Positions 1-7,464 of a DNA stretch of 64,000 bases are shown piece after piece (position 1 is the stretch's first letter; every line of letters starts with the position of its first letter). The translations under genes and the position numbers were made by a program. Under the pieces are notes generated by a model. That model saw only the letters and a program-made list of their open reading frames with translations. It was not told the DNA's origin and made no database searches. Where the stretch lies: NCBI RefSeq assembly GCF_034366625.1, contig NZ_JAXMIH010000008.1:682001-746000 (forward strand). Reading direction: 5' to 3'. This stretch comes from Prosthecobacter sp. GTDB taxonomy: Bacteria; Verrucomicrobiota; Verrucomicrobiia; Verrucomicrobiales; Verrucomicrobiaceae.

Positions 1-90
1 ACCGCAACGGGGTTCCGTCCATCTCCGCTGAGGTCTTACCGTTTGCGAGAAAACCGAGCCGCAGAAGGTGGTTTGAGCGGAGCGATTGGA

Positions 91-333
91 TCATCGCCAA
101 AAATTCCGAAGGATGCCTGCAATCCGTTCCGAAGGAGTCTTTTCGCCAAACAAGATGAGGCAGAAAAGCAGAACAAGCGACACGGACCAAGCGTTTGCTG
201 TCGGATCGAAGCACAGGATGAGGAAAACAGCGGTTGCTGCAATTGCGGCAATCAGTTTTACCCATGGGCGGACTCTCGAACAGAGTGTTTCAGAGGCTTG
301 AGACGACGGCTTGTTTTTGCGCCTGGGTTTCAT
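91..333 (-). CDS. Small two-helix membrane protein, hypothetical
   Basis: An 80-residue reading frame with a basic N-terminus (about 25 residues), then two hydrophobic stretches (roughly residues 26-44, ending VFLILCF, and 50-64, SLVLLFCLILFG) joined by a short loop, and a basic C-terminus. That layout is typical of a small inner-membrane hairpin protein. I do not recognise a family. The plus-strand frame over the same bases has no comparable pattern, which favours this strand. Only a weak AGCAGG lies upstream of the ATG. It could still be a chance ORF; the hydrophobic pattern is the only support. Confidence 0.4.
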   Translation of the reverse strand: MKPRRKNKPSSQASETLCSRVRPWVKLIAAIAATAVFLILCFDPTANAWSVSLVLLFCLILFGEKTPSERIAGILRNFWR

Positions 334-487
334 GCCTGCTTACCATAGTCACAGAAAGACCGAGTAAACAAATATCGAGCAGCGTGGCAGCAACGTGAAA
401 TAAACGAGAGATGAGATATCTTCTGTTTCCCCAGTATCGCCTGTCTTTTAGACGATCCTTAGACGTAAACTTTTTTCGCGCTCCAGC

Positions 488-2479
488 TCAAATCACCCGG
501 TCATTCCCGCCATCGACCGGAATCTGCGCGCCGGTGACTTTGGCGAAGAGCGGGGAGGCCATGGCGGACACCATGTTGCCGATGTCCTTGCTCTTGATCT
601 CGACCTTCATGAGGTTCTTGGTCTTGTATTCCTCGACGGTCATGCCGTAGCGCGTGGCGCTCTTGAGCAGGGCTTCGGGGGTCCAGAGCTTGGTGTCGAA
701 CACGGCGTCGGGGTGCACGATGTTGACGCGGATCTGGTGCGGGGCGAGTTCGAGCGCGGCGACGCGGCAGAGCTGGGTGAGCGCGGCCTTGCTGCATGAA
801 TACGCGGAGGCACCGGGGCCGGGGGCTTTGAAGTTGCGGCTGCCGACGAAGATGATGCTGGCATCAATGCCTTGTTTCACGAACGGGATGACCTTGCTCA
901 TGAGCTTCTGATGGCTCGTGAGGTTGATCATGAGGGTGCGGTCCCAATCCGTCTGGGCCATGGCGTCGAGATGATCGTTCTTCGGGAAGATGCCGGCGTT
1001 GCTGACGACGATGTCGATACCGCCGAACTCGCGCACGGTGAAATCAATCGCGTCCTGGACGGGCTTGTCCTCCGTGAGGTTCACGACGATGCCGATGCCG
1101 CCGATCTTCTTCATGATCTCAGGGATGTCCTTGTCGATGTCGAGGCCGACGACCTGCGCGCCTTGTTCGGCCAGCGACTCCGCGATGGCGAAGCCGATGC
1201 CTGCCGCGCAACCCGTGACGAGCGCCACCTTGCCCTGATGCACCTTGCGGGCCGGGCCTTTGCGCAATTTGGCCTGTTCGAGATCCCAGTATTCGATCTC
1301 AAAGATGTCCTTCTCCGGCAGCGGCTCCCAACCGCCGACGCGTTCGCCGAGCTGGACGGTCGCAGCCGTCGATTCGGCGATGTCAGCGACGATCTTGGCG
1401 TCCTTCAATGTGTCGCCGAAGCTCACGATGCCTTTGCCGGGCCAGATCGCGAAGCGCGGGGCCGGATCGAGCATCGTCTGGCCTTTGGCGTGACGATTGA
1501 AGTAGGCGGCGTAGTCATCGGCGAACTTCTGAACACTCGCGTCGATGTCTTCGCCGATGAACGCGGGTGCACGCTTCGTGCGGATGCTGTGATCCGGCGT
1601 GAGCGGGCCGCGTGTGCCGAACTCGGCGACGTTCGGAAGGTTCGCATAGCCGACGGCTTCAGGCGAAGCGTTGATGCGGGCGATTTGAGGGACGCCTCGC
1701 ACCTTGGACACTGCTTGACGAAGTTTTGCCAAAGCCATGAGGTCTTCAGAAGGGAGCGCGGACACTCCTGTCCGCTCAGAACTGCGGGCAAGAGTGCCCG
1801 CGCTCCTCTCAAGATACTCCTCCGCCATCGTGACCATTTCGATGTGCAGTTCGTAGCTCTTGCGCGCGTCGTCATCGAACGTGAACAGGCCGTGCTTCAG
1901 CAAGACCATGCCCTGAATGCCTTCCTTCTTCAGATCGCGGCCAGCGATGAGTTCGGCGATGGTTTTGGCCAGGATGAAGCCCGGCATGACGTAGGGCACG
2001 ATGATGACGCGCTTGCCGTAGAGTTCCTTGACGCGTGCCTCGCCATCGGCGGCGCAGGTGAGCGCGGAAATGGCGTTCGCGTGGCTGTGATCGACGAAAC
2101 GGAAGGGCAGGATGGCGTGCAGGATCGCCTCAATGCTCGCGGCGGGCGCGTTCGGGTTCGTCATCGCGGCGCGCTGCTGCAGCACCATGTCCTCATCGCT
2201 CATGGTGGCGAGTTGGGACATCTTGAGGAGCGCCGCCATGCGCACGGGGGAGAAACCAGCGCGTTCAATCGTCGCCAAGTCCCAGCCGCTGCCCTTGACG
2301 TAGCAAAGATCGACGGAATCGCCGAAAAAGTCCTGCTCCGTGACCTTCACCGAGGTGTTGCCACCGCCATGGAGGACCAAGGCGGGATTGCGACCGAGCA
2401 GACGGGAGGTGTAAACGCGTTGTCCGAGCAGATCGGTGCCGAAAGTGGCGGCTTCTTGGTCGTTCCAGAGGGATTGCAT
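488..2479 (-). CDS. Bifunctional class II aldolase / short-chain dehydrogenase (rhamnulose-1-phosphate aldolase/dehydrogenase type)
   Basis: A 663-residue fusion. The N-terminal half (about residues 20-400) is a class II AraD/FucA-type aldolase, with the HGGGNTSVK sugar-phosphate loop and a DHSHANA metal-binding site. The C-terminal quarter (about 420-663) is an SDR with the Rossmann loop TGCAAGIGFA, an NAG motif and the YSCSK catalytic pair. Proteins of this architecture split L-rhamnulose-1-phosphate into dihydroxyacetone phosphate and L-lactaldehyde and oxidise the lactaldehyde in the cytoplasm. No rhamnose isomerase or kinase is visible in the window, so the substrate is inferred from family. 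Residues about 225-242 are encoded by a palindromic DNA element (1753-1806) and look like an insertion relative to the domain core. Confidence 0.9.
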   Translation of the reverse strand: MQSLWNDQEAATFGTDLLGQRVYTSRLLGRNPALVLHGGGNTSVKVTEQDFFGDSVDLCYVKGSGWDLATIERAGFSPVRMAALLKMSQLATMSDEDMVLQQRAAMTNPNAPAASIEAILHAILPFRFVDHSHANAISALTCAADGEARVKELYGKRVIIVPYVMPGFILAKTIAELIAGRDLKKEGIQGMVLLKHGLFTFDDDARKSYELHIEMVTMAEEYLERSAGTLARSSERTGVSALPSEDLMALAKLRQAVSKVRGVPQIARINASPEAVGYANLPNVAEFGTRGPLTPDHSIRTKRAPAFIGEDIDASVQKFADDYAAYFNRHAKGQTMLDPAPRFAIWPGKGIVSFGDTLKDAKIVADIAESTAATVQLGERVGGWEPLPEKDIFEIEYWDLEQAKLRKGPARKVHQGKVALVTGCAAGIGFAIAESLAEQGAQVVGLDIDKDIPEIMKKIGGIGIVVNLTEDKPVQDAIDFTVREFGGIDIVVSNAGIFPKNDHLDAMAQTDWDRTLMINLTSHQKLMSKVIPFVKQGIDASIIFVGSRNFKAPGPGASAYSCSKAALTQLCRVAALELAPHQIRVNIVHPDAVFDTKLWTPEALLKSATRYGMTVEEYKTKNLMKVEIKSKDIGNMVSAMASPLFAKVTGAQIPVDGGNDRVI
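1753..1806. repeat. REP-like double-hairpin palindromic element inside a coding region
   Basis: Outer arms GGAGCGCG (1753-1760) and CGCGCTCC (1799-1806) are exact reverse complements. Inside are two perfect hairpins: GCGGACA/TGTCCGC at 1758-1775 with a 4-base loop, and GCGGGCA/TGCCCGC at 1784-1801 with a 4-base loop, separated by 8 bases. At 54 bp it is a multiple of three and keeps the aldolase frame open. It resembles bacterial interspersed palindromic repeats and, by its in-frame position, the protein-coding palindromic elements known from Rickettsia. No second copy was noticed in this window. Confidence 0.7.
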
Positions 2480-2524
2480 GTGGGGGAAATGGGAGTGGCA
2501 GACTTGGGGGAAGGGAGGGGGGAT

Positions 2525-2633
2525 GTCAAGGCGTCAAGAGGTCAAGGAAAGGGTCAAGAAGTGGTCAAGCAGGTCTGCCACACGACGCTTGACACCCTTG
2601 ACCCTTTCTTGACGGCCATCAGGCCTCCTTGAC
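2525..2633. repeat. GTCAAG direct/inverted repeat cluster between aldolase and eboE
   Basis: Five copies of GTCAAG (2525, 2533, 2541, 2553, 2564) face four copies of CTTGAC (2588, 2597, 2608, 2628). The segments 2541-2558 and 2597-2613 are reverse complements with a one-base indel, so a long stem can form around a 38-base loop. The tract lies upstream of the aldolase gene and overlaps the last codons of eboE. It may act as a terminator, an operator array or a repeat insertion; the sequence alone does not decide. Confidence 0.6.
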
Positions 2634-3803
2634 CATCAGTTCCCTCTTCCCCATCTCTCCCAGCGTCCACTCATACTCCTTCACCAACTGATCCACGACA
2701 TCACCGCTGCGCATCTCGGGCGGCAGGACTTCCCAGGTGTAGGTTTCCATCTCGATATGCTGGCATTTCGCTGGGTTCGTGGCCAGCCAGTCCATCGCGC
2801 CGATCAAATGATCCCGCGTGCTGTCGAAACCGCCGCCGGGCTGGGCGTGGATGGGGATGTGGAAGTGGACGCGCCATTCCTCGCCGAGTTCGTTGGGATT
2901 CGTCTGGGCGAATTTCAACGCATCGGGGAGGTCCTTGAAACGCCGTACGGGCTCGTCCTTGCCGTAACTGGCGATGACCTGATGAAAATAGACGGGTTCA
3001 TCGAAGGCATGGAGCTTCGCGACGTTCTCGGCGGTCGGTTTGAGTTTAAGCGCGGAGCTGAAGTGCAGCTTGCTGAGCCGGATGCCGGCCCCGGTGATGC
3101 GGTCGAGGGCCTTTTTGGCCTCCTCAAATTCGATGGCGAGATGGCAGGTGTCGTAATTGAGGCCGATGAACTTGAAGAAGTCGTGATCACGCGGATTGCG
3201 GTCCAAATAGAGGCCGAAAAACTTCAGCGTCTCGCCGCTGGTCTCGAACAAGCCCAGCGGTTCGGGTTCGAGGCCGAGATGCAAGTCGTGCCCGCTCGCC
3301 GTGCTGACTGTTTCGATGTGTTCGCGGCACAAACGCAGATTCGTGAAGATCGCAACCAATTCATCCGCGCCGACGCCGAAGGTCTTGTGGGAACCCGGCA
3401 GCGTGCTGACGCTGCCGCTGACGCCCGGCGGGAGAAGCTGCGCGAGGATGTCGAACAGCAGGTTTGTGTAAACGAGCCGCTCCTGCGTGCTCCAGTCCGG
3501 CTTGAACACCTGCTCTTTGACGCGCGTGCCATGGAAGGCGCCATAGGGGAAGCCATTGATGGTGAAAACATAGCAGCCGTTCGCGTCGAGCCATGCCTTG
3601 AACTCGTCGATCTTGCCTGGAGCGCTCAATTCCACGGCGGCCTGCTGACTCAGCCGAAGACCGATGCCATACGGTTTCCCGCCGCTGACGCGGTCTTTGA
3701 CACGGAGTGTGTAGTTCTTGAGTCCGTTCCAGGTTTCTTCCCACGTCTCACCGCGGTGGATGTTTGTGCAGTAGCCGAGGTGGATGCCGTGGTTGAGGAG
3801 CAT
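2619..3803 (-). CDS. eboE: EboE-like metabolite traffic protein (TIM-barrel)
   Basis: A 394-residue cytoplasmic protein of the xylose-isomerase-like TIM-barrel fold. It begins HLGYCTNIHRGE and contains the block INGFPYGAFHGTRVKEQVF, which I associate with EboE. EboE is one of the six ebo genes linked to export or trafficking of prenylated precursors such as those of scytonemin; its biochemical role is not settled. The ATG at 3801-3803 was chosen because the upstream open frame runs through heptamer repeats and the neighbouring four-helix gene in another frame. The other ebo genes (including the UbiA-like EboC) are not adjacent here. A sugar-isomerase-type activity is the alternative. Confidence 0.8.
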   Translation of the reverse strand: MLLNHGIHLGYCTNIHRGETWEETWNGLKNYTLRVKDRVSGGKPYGIGLRLSQQAAVELSAPGKIDEFKAWLDANGCYVFTINGFPYGAFHGTRVKEQVFKPDWSTQERLVYTNLLFDILAQLLPPGVSGSVSTLPGSHKTFGVGADELVAIFTNLRLCREHIETVSTASGHDLHLGLEPEPLGLFETSGETLKFFGLYLDRNPRDHDFFKFIGLNYDTCHLAIEFEEAKKALDRITGAGIRLSKLHFSSALKLKPTAENVAKLHAFDEPVYFHQVIASYGKDEPVRRFKDLPDALKFAQTNPNELGEEWRVHFHIPIHAQPGGGFDSTRDHLIGAMDWLATNPAKCQHIEMETYTWEVLPPEMRSGDVVDQLVKEYEWTLGEMGKRELMVKEA

Positions 3804-3806
3804 TGT

Positions 3807-3841
3807 GTTCGCAGTTCGCGGTTCGCGGTTTGTTGTTCGGT
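3807..3841. repeat. Heptamer repeat, left flank of the four-helix gene (GTTCGCG units)
   Basis: Five 7-base steps: GTTCGCA (3807), GTTCGCG (3814), GTTCGCG (3821), GTTTGTT (3828), GTTCGGT (3835). The unit GTTCGCG is the reverse complement of CGCGAAC, the unit found in the opposite orientation at 4268-4305. The last step touches the stop codon of the four-helix gene. Confidence 0.8.
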
Positions 3842-4233
3842 TAGCGGGGATCGTTGATGGCGCGTTGTTCCAGGTTCTGAGTGAGGTACTTGATGAAGCC
3901 GCCGATTTTGTTCCGGGTATTGTCGATGAGATCGTACCACGTCTGAAAGTTCGCCTGAGTGAGGTAGCTTTGATCCAGGCAGCGATAAAGCTGGCTCTGC
4001 AGCTCCGAGCAGGATCTTTTTGAATACTGCAGGAACCTGACGAATTCCCGATTGCTGCCGGCATCAAACCCTTCGGCGATGTTGTCCATGATGGAGCCGG
4101 ATGATCTCAGCATCTGGTCTTTGAGGGAGAAATCACGGTTGAGAGCAGAGACAGCGGCCAGTTCATAGACCTGCCGGGAGATATCCCGGCCCATCTGCCA
4201 GCTTTCAATGTCTTCAAATCGCCGAATGCTCAT
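3841..4233 (-). CDS. Four-helix bundle protein of the 23S rRNA intervening-sequence (S23) family
   Basis: A 130-residue, mostly helical protein with the family signature: an N-terminal F-x-D-I-x-S-W-Q start, the RSSGSIMDNIAEGF turn, then REFVRFLQYSKRSCSELQSQL. These proteins were first noted inside intervening sequences of bacterial 23S rRNA genes and also occur alone; related Avd-type bundles work with diversity-generating reverse transcriptases. No rRNA or reverse transcriptase lies nearby. The gene is bracketed by inverted heptamer repeats (3807-3841 and 4268-4305), and its last few codons run into the left tract. Function unknown; nucleic-acid or partner binding is plausible from the family. 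Confidence 0.85.
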   Translation of the reverse strand: MSIRRFEDIESWQMGRDISRQVYELAAVSALNRDFSLKDQMLRSSGSIMDNIAEGFDAGSNREFVRFLQYSKRSCSELQSQLYRCLDQSYLTQANFQTWYDLIDNTRNKIGGFIKYLTQNLEQRAINDPR

Positions 4234-4267
4234 CGCTCGCGACCTTAACCAAGAACACGCCGACGAA

Positions 4268-4305
4268 AACCGCGAACTGCGAACCGCGAACCGCGAACCG
4301 CGAAC
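4268..4305. repeat. Heptamer repeat, right flank of the four-helix gene (AACCGCG units)
   Basis: Five tandem 7-base units, AACCGCG at 4268, AACTGCG at 4275, then AACCGCG at 4282, 4289 and 4296, plus a trailing AAC. It is the inverse-orientation partner of 3807-3841 and sits about 35 bases upstream of the four-helix start codon, directly beside the DUF1080 gene's terminator. Confidence 0.85.
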
Positions 4306-4335
4306 AAAAAAGCGGGCGTCCGGTAAGACGCCCGC
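4306..4335 (-). terminator. Intrinsic terminator of the DUF1080 gene
   Basis: Read on the minus strand, a perfect 9-bp stem (GCGGGCGTC at 4327-4335 pairing with GACGCCCGC at 4312-4320) with a 6-base loop is followed by six T residues (4311-4306). It lies 27 bases after the stop codon at 4363, a textbook factor-independent terminator. Confidence 0.85.
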
Positions 4336-4362
4336 TTCGCTTCAAATCATCTGTCCGGCAGA

Positions 4363-5067
4363 TTACGGGATCGTCTTGATGAACATGTCCTTGTAAAACA
4401 CGGTGCTCTTCGGGTCGTGGCCCTGGAGGGCGACGGTGCCTTCACTGAGCTTGCGGCCGGGCATGCCTTTCAGCTCCTTGGCGGGATCCCAGCCTTCAGG
4501 CTCGGTGAAATCCACGGTGGTTTCGCCGTTGACCTTGAGAGTGATGTGCTTGCCTTCGACCTTGATGTTGTAGTCGAACCATTCGCCGTCCTTGCTCGGC
4601 GCGAGGGGCACTTTGATGTGCTTGCCGCCTTGGGGTTCCTTCTGGTCAGGCAGGAGGGCGAGGATGTTGATGACGCCATAGAGGCTGCCGGTTTTCTTGG
4701 GGTCGGTGTGGGTGCTGTTGACCTGGCACTCGTAGCCGGCATCCGGCCAGCCTTTGTCCTGGAACTTGGTGTGAATGTACACGCCGCTGTTGGAGCCGGC
4801 GGTGGTTTTGACCTTCATCTTCAGTTCGAAGCTCTTGAACTTGGCTTCGCCGGTTTCGCCGACGTAGAAAAGATGGGCGCGACCGCCGCTGACTTTAAGC
4901 TGGCCGTCCACGACAGTGAAGCAGCCGGGGGTTTCTTCGCTGGATTTCCAGCCGCTGAGATCCTTGCCGTTGAACAGGGACGTCCAGCCGTCGTTACTGT
5001 CCGCCGCGAATGACGCAGCAGACACCAGCAATCCCGCGATGGCGGAAAGAGTCATGAGTTTTTTCAT
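4363..5067 (-). CDS. DUF1080 / 3-keto-disaccharide hydrolase-like exported protein
   Basis: A 234-residue protein with an N-terminal signal peptide (MKKLMTLSAIAGLLVSAASFAA) followed by one concanavalin-like beta-sandwich. It shows family hallmarks: WTSLFNGKDLSGWK near the start, YIHTKF, a middle GYECQV, and DPKKTGSLYGV. DUF1080 domains are abundant in Verrucomicrobiota and Planctomycetota; some members hydrolyse 3-keto-glycosides, so an extracytoplasmic carbohydrate role is likely but unproven here. It is transcribed alone and ends at a strong terminator (4306-4335). Confidence 0.85.
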   Translation of the reverse strand: MKKLMTLSAIAGLLVSAASFAADSNDGWTSLFNGKDLSGWKSSEETPGCFTVVDGQLKVSGGRAHLFYVGETGEAKFKSFELKMKVKTTAGSNSGVYIHTKFQDKGWPDAGYECQVNSTHTDPKKTGSLYGVINILALLPDQKEPQGGKHIKVPLAPSKDGEWFDYNIKVEGKHITLKVNGETTVDFTEPEGWDPAKELKGMPGRKLSEGTVALQGHDPKSTVFYKDMFIKTIP

Positions 5068-5126
5068 AGGGCGGCTGTTTTACAGCGCGGCACGGTGGCT
5101 GTCCAGCGCCCTTGCAGAGGCCGGGA

Positions 5127-6557
5127 CTAGCTGGCCTTTTTCGCCTTTTTCACCGCAGGTGTGCTCAAGTGGCCCTGAAGGGCGGTGTTGTTCACGCCGA
5201 GGAACTTGGCGGTGCGATCCGCATCCTCTTCAAAATGGCGGTACGCCATGCGGGAGAGCTCGCGCTCGACCCAGGGCAGCAGCTCGATGTCGGGTGATTT
5301 TTCCGCCATGTTCACGAGCATGCTGAGGGCGTCGCGCATGCGGGTGACGGTATTGGTGGGGGAGTGATGACGCGAGCCTTTGCTGCCGAGCGGGATGTCG
5401 GAGGGCAGGAGAACGTCCGAATTGCAGAGGGCGCAGGCACGCTGGATGGTGTTTTCCAGTTCGCGGACGTTGCCGGGCCAGTCGTAGGCGTCGAGCATGT
5501 CGAGCGCATCATCGGTGAAGCGCATCTGCGGGCCGCGGCGGCGCAGGGAGAGGCGGTGGAGGAAGAATTCGGCCAGCAGGCGCACATCTTCGCGGCGTTC
5601 GCGCAGCGGCGGGATGTGAATGCGCACGACGTTGAGACGGTAGAACAGGTCCTCGCGGAAGTTTCCCTTCGCGACCTCCTCCTCGAGGTTCTTGTTGGTG
5701 GCGGCGAGCACGCGCACGTCCGTCTTGAGTGTCTGGTTGCTGCCGACGCGGGAATACTGGCCCTCTTGAAGCACGCGCAGCAGCTTGCTCTGCACGGCAA
5801 GGGGCATGTCGCCGATTTCGTCGAGGAAGAGCGTGCCGCCGTCACATTGCTCAAAGCGGCCGACGCGCAGGTTCACCGCCCCGGTGAAGGAGCCCTTTTC
5901 GTGGCCAAAAATCTCGCTTTCCAGCAGGTTGTCGGGGATTGCCGTGACATTGATGGCGACGAATTCCTTCTGCGCACGCGGGCTGAACTTGTGGATGGCC
6001 CCGGCGACGAGTTCCTTGCCGCAGCCGCTTTCGCCCGTGATCATCACCGGGGCGTCGGAGCGTGAGACGCGGCCGATGAGCTTGAAGACCTCCTGCATCG
6101 GACCGGAGCGGCCGATGATGGTCTCCTGGATGGATTCCGTCGGTACTTCGGCTGTCTGGGCACGGGTGGCGCGGCGTGCTTCGATGGAAGTGAGTGCGCT
6201 TTCCACCACGGTGCGCAACTCGTAGGGCAGGCGTTCTTTGCCCAGCACGTCGTAGGCGCCGAGGCGCATGGCCTCGATGACGTGGCTGGTGGTGGCCGTG
6301 CCGCTGAACAGGATCACCATGGACTGCGGATCGGTCTGGCGCAGGCGTTTGAGCAGCTCAATGCCGGTCGTGCCATTGAGCCGGACCTCTGAGAGGAGCA
6401 GGTCGGAGCGCTTTTTCTGATAGGATGCCAGCGCGTCCTCGGCTCGCTCAAAAGTGCTGATGGACACCCCGGGTGCCTTCAGATGGGCCGCAGCCCAAGC
6501 GAGGAAGTCGGCTTCTGGATCCACGATGATGATGTGGGTGTCCGGGTTATCTGGCAT
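5127..6557 (-). CDS. Sigma-54-dependent response regulator (NtrC class) with Glu at the phosphoacceptor position
   Basis: About 476 residues. A receiver domain (residues 8-125) is followed by an AAA+ sigma-54 activation domain with Walker A GESGCGKE, the sigma-54 loop GSFTGA (usually GAFTGA), Walker B GGTLFLDEIGDM and R-finger regions, and then a short Fis-like HTH near the C-terminus. In the receiver, where NtrC has DIRMPG, this protein reads EVRLNG, so residue 57 is Glu (codon 6387-6389), and only one of the two metal-binding acids after strand 1 remains. It should activate sigma-54 promoters, possibly without phosphorylation. No histidine kinase is adjacent. An ATG at 6612-6614 would add 19 residues; the chosen start (6555-6557) puts the receiver at the N-terminus. 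Confidence 0.85.
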   Translation of the reverse strand: MPDNPDTHIIIVDPEADFLAWAAAHLKAPGVSISTFERAEDALASYQKKRSDLLLSEVRLNGTTGIELLKRLRQTDPQSMVILFSGTATTSHVIEAMRLGAYDVLGKERLPYELRTVVESALTSIEARRATRAQTAEVPTESIQETIIGRSGPMQEVFKLIGRVSRSDAPVMITGESGCGKELVAGAIHKFSPRAQKEFVAINVTAIPDNLLESEIFGHEKGSFTGAVNLRVGRFEQCDGGTLFLDEIGDMPLAVQSKLLRVLQEGQYSRVGSNQTLKTDVRVLAATNKNLEEEVAKGNFREDLFYRLNVVRIHIPPLRERREDVRLLAEFFLHRLSLRRRGPQMRFTDDALDMLDAYDWPGNVRELENTIQRACALCNSDVLLPSDIPLGSKGSRHHSPTNTVTRMRDALSMLVNMAEKSPDIELLPWVERELSRMAYRHFEEDADRTAKFLGVNNTALQGHLSTPAVKKAKKAS

Positions 6558-6617
6558 TAGAGAGTGAGTGGGTGAAATGAGGGTTATCGCAGCAATTGGA
6601 GGGGAGGTCAACATTCC

Positions 6618-7340
6618 TCACACCCCCCCGAACCGGCGGTGGCGCTGGTGAAAGGCGCGGATGGCGGCCTTCAGGTCTTCCTTGGAGAAATCAGGCCAGA
6701 GTTTTTCGGTGATGTAGAATTCCGTGTAGCTGAGCTGCCAGAGGAGGAAGTTTGACAGCCGCATTTCGCCGCTAGTGCGGATCAGCAGGTCGGGGTCCGG
6801 GTAGTAGCGCGTGTAGAGGTGCTTGCTGAAGACCTCACAATCGATCATTGCCTTGTCGAGGTGGCCGCGCTCGATGCTTTGCAGCAGGCTTTTTACGCCA
6901 TCGACGATCTCCTCGCGGCCACCGTAGCTCAGCGCGAGAATCAGCGTGAGACCGGTGTTTTGCGCCGTGTTCTCGATGCAGCGGTGCAATTCCGTCTGGC
7001 AGGACTGGGGCAGGTCGTGCAGGCGGCCGATGGCTTGAAGGCGCACGTTCTGCTTCATCATCAGCGGCAGTTCACCACGCAGAAAGAACTCCAGCAGCTT
7101 CATCAAGGCCTCGACCTCGCGCTTCGGACGTTTCCAGTTCTCCGCAGAAAAGGCGTAAAGCGTGAGGAACTCGACGCCGATCTCCCCGCAGCATTCCACC
7201 ACCCGCCGCACGGTTTCCGCGCCGGCTCGATGCCCCTCCGTGCGCGGCAGGCCGCGTTCTTTGGCCCAACGACCGTTGCCGTCCATGATCATGGCGATAT
7301 GGCGGGGGACGGGCTTCAAATCATCGTTGGGGCGGCTCAT
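6618..7340 (-). CDS. uppS: Isoprenyl transferase (undecaprenyl diphosphate synthase family)
   Basis: A 240-residue cis-prenyltransferase. The substrate-binding block HIAMIMDGNGRWAK is near the N-terminus, and the C-terminal RTSGEMRLSNFLLWQ block with TEKLWPDF is intact. The enzyme extends farnesyl diphosphate with isopentenyl diphosphate to make the C55 carrier lipid used for peptidoglycan and surface glycans, acting in the cytoplasm at the membrane. Length and motifs match the family. The regulator gene lies immediately downstream on the same strand. Confidence 0.95.
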   Translation of the reverse strand: MSRPNDDLKPVPRHIAMIMDGNGRWAKERGLPRTEGHRAGAETVRRVVECCGEIGVEFLTLYAFSAENWKRPKREVEALMKLLEFFLRGELPLMMKQNVRLQAIGRLHDLPQSCQTELHRCIENTAQNTGLTLILALSYGGREEIVDGVKSLLQSIERGHLDKAMIDCEVFSKHLYTRYYPDPDLLIRTSGEMRLSNFLLWQLSYTEFYITEKLWPDFSKEDLKAAIRAFHQRHRRFGGV

Positions 7341-7464
7341 GCGGAGGGAAAACCTACCGCAGGACGTCCGTGACGCTAGAAAGTTCTGTCTTCAAAGCTC
7401 CTGGGGAGGGATTGAATGAATCATCTGGCGCAACAACCGGCGCATGCGTTAGGTTTTGCGCACG

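Noticed and set aside
872..2632. A 586-codon open frame on the plus strand
   Set aside because: It lies opposite the aldolase/dehydrogenase gene and is an antisense shadow of GC-rich codons; its product is Asp/Ala/Arg-rich with no domain.
3804..4067. N-terminal extension of EboE
   Set aside because: The extra 88 codons read through the heptamer tract and the four-helix gene in another frame; family start is at 3803.
3841..4233. Marker of a 23S rRNA intervening sequence
   Set aside because: The four-helix family was first found there, but no rRNA sequence surrounds this copy.
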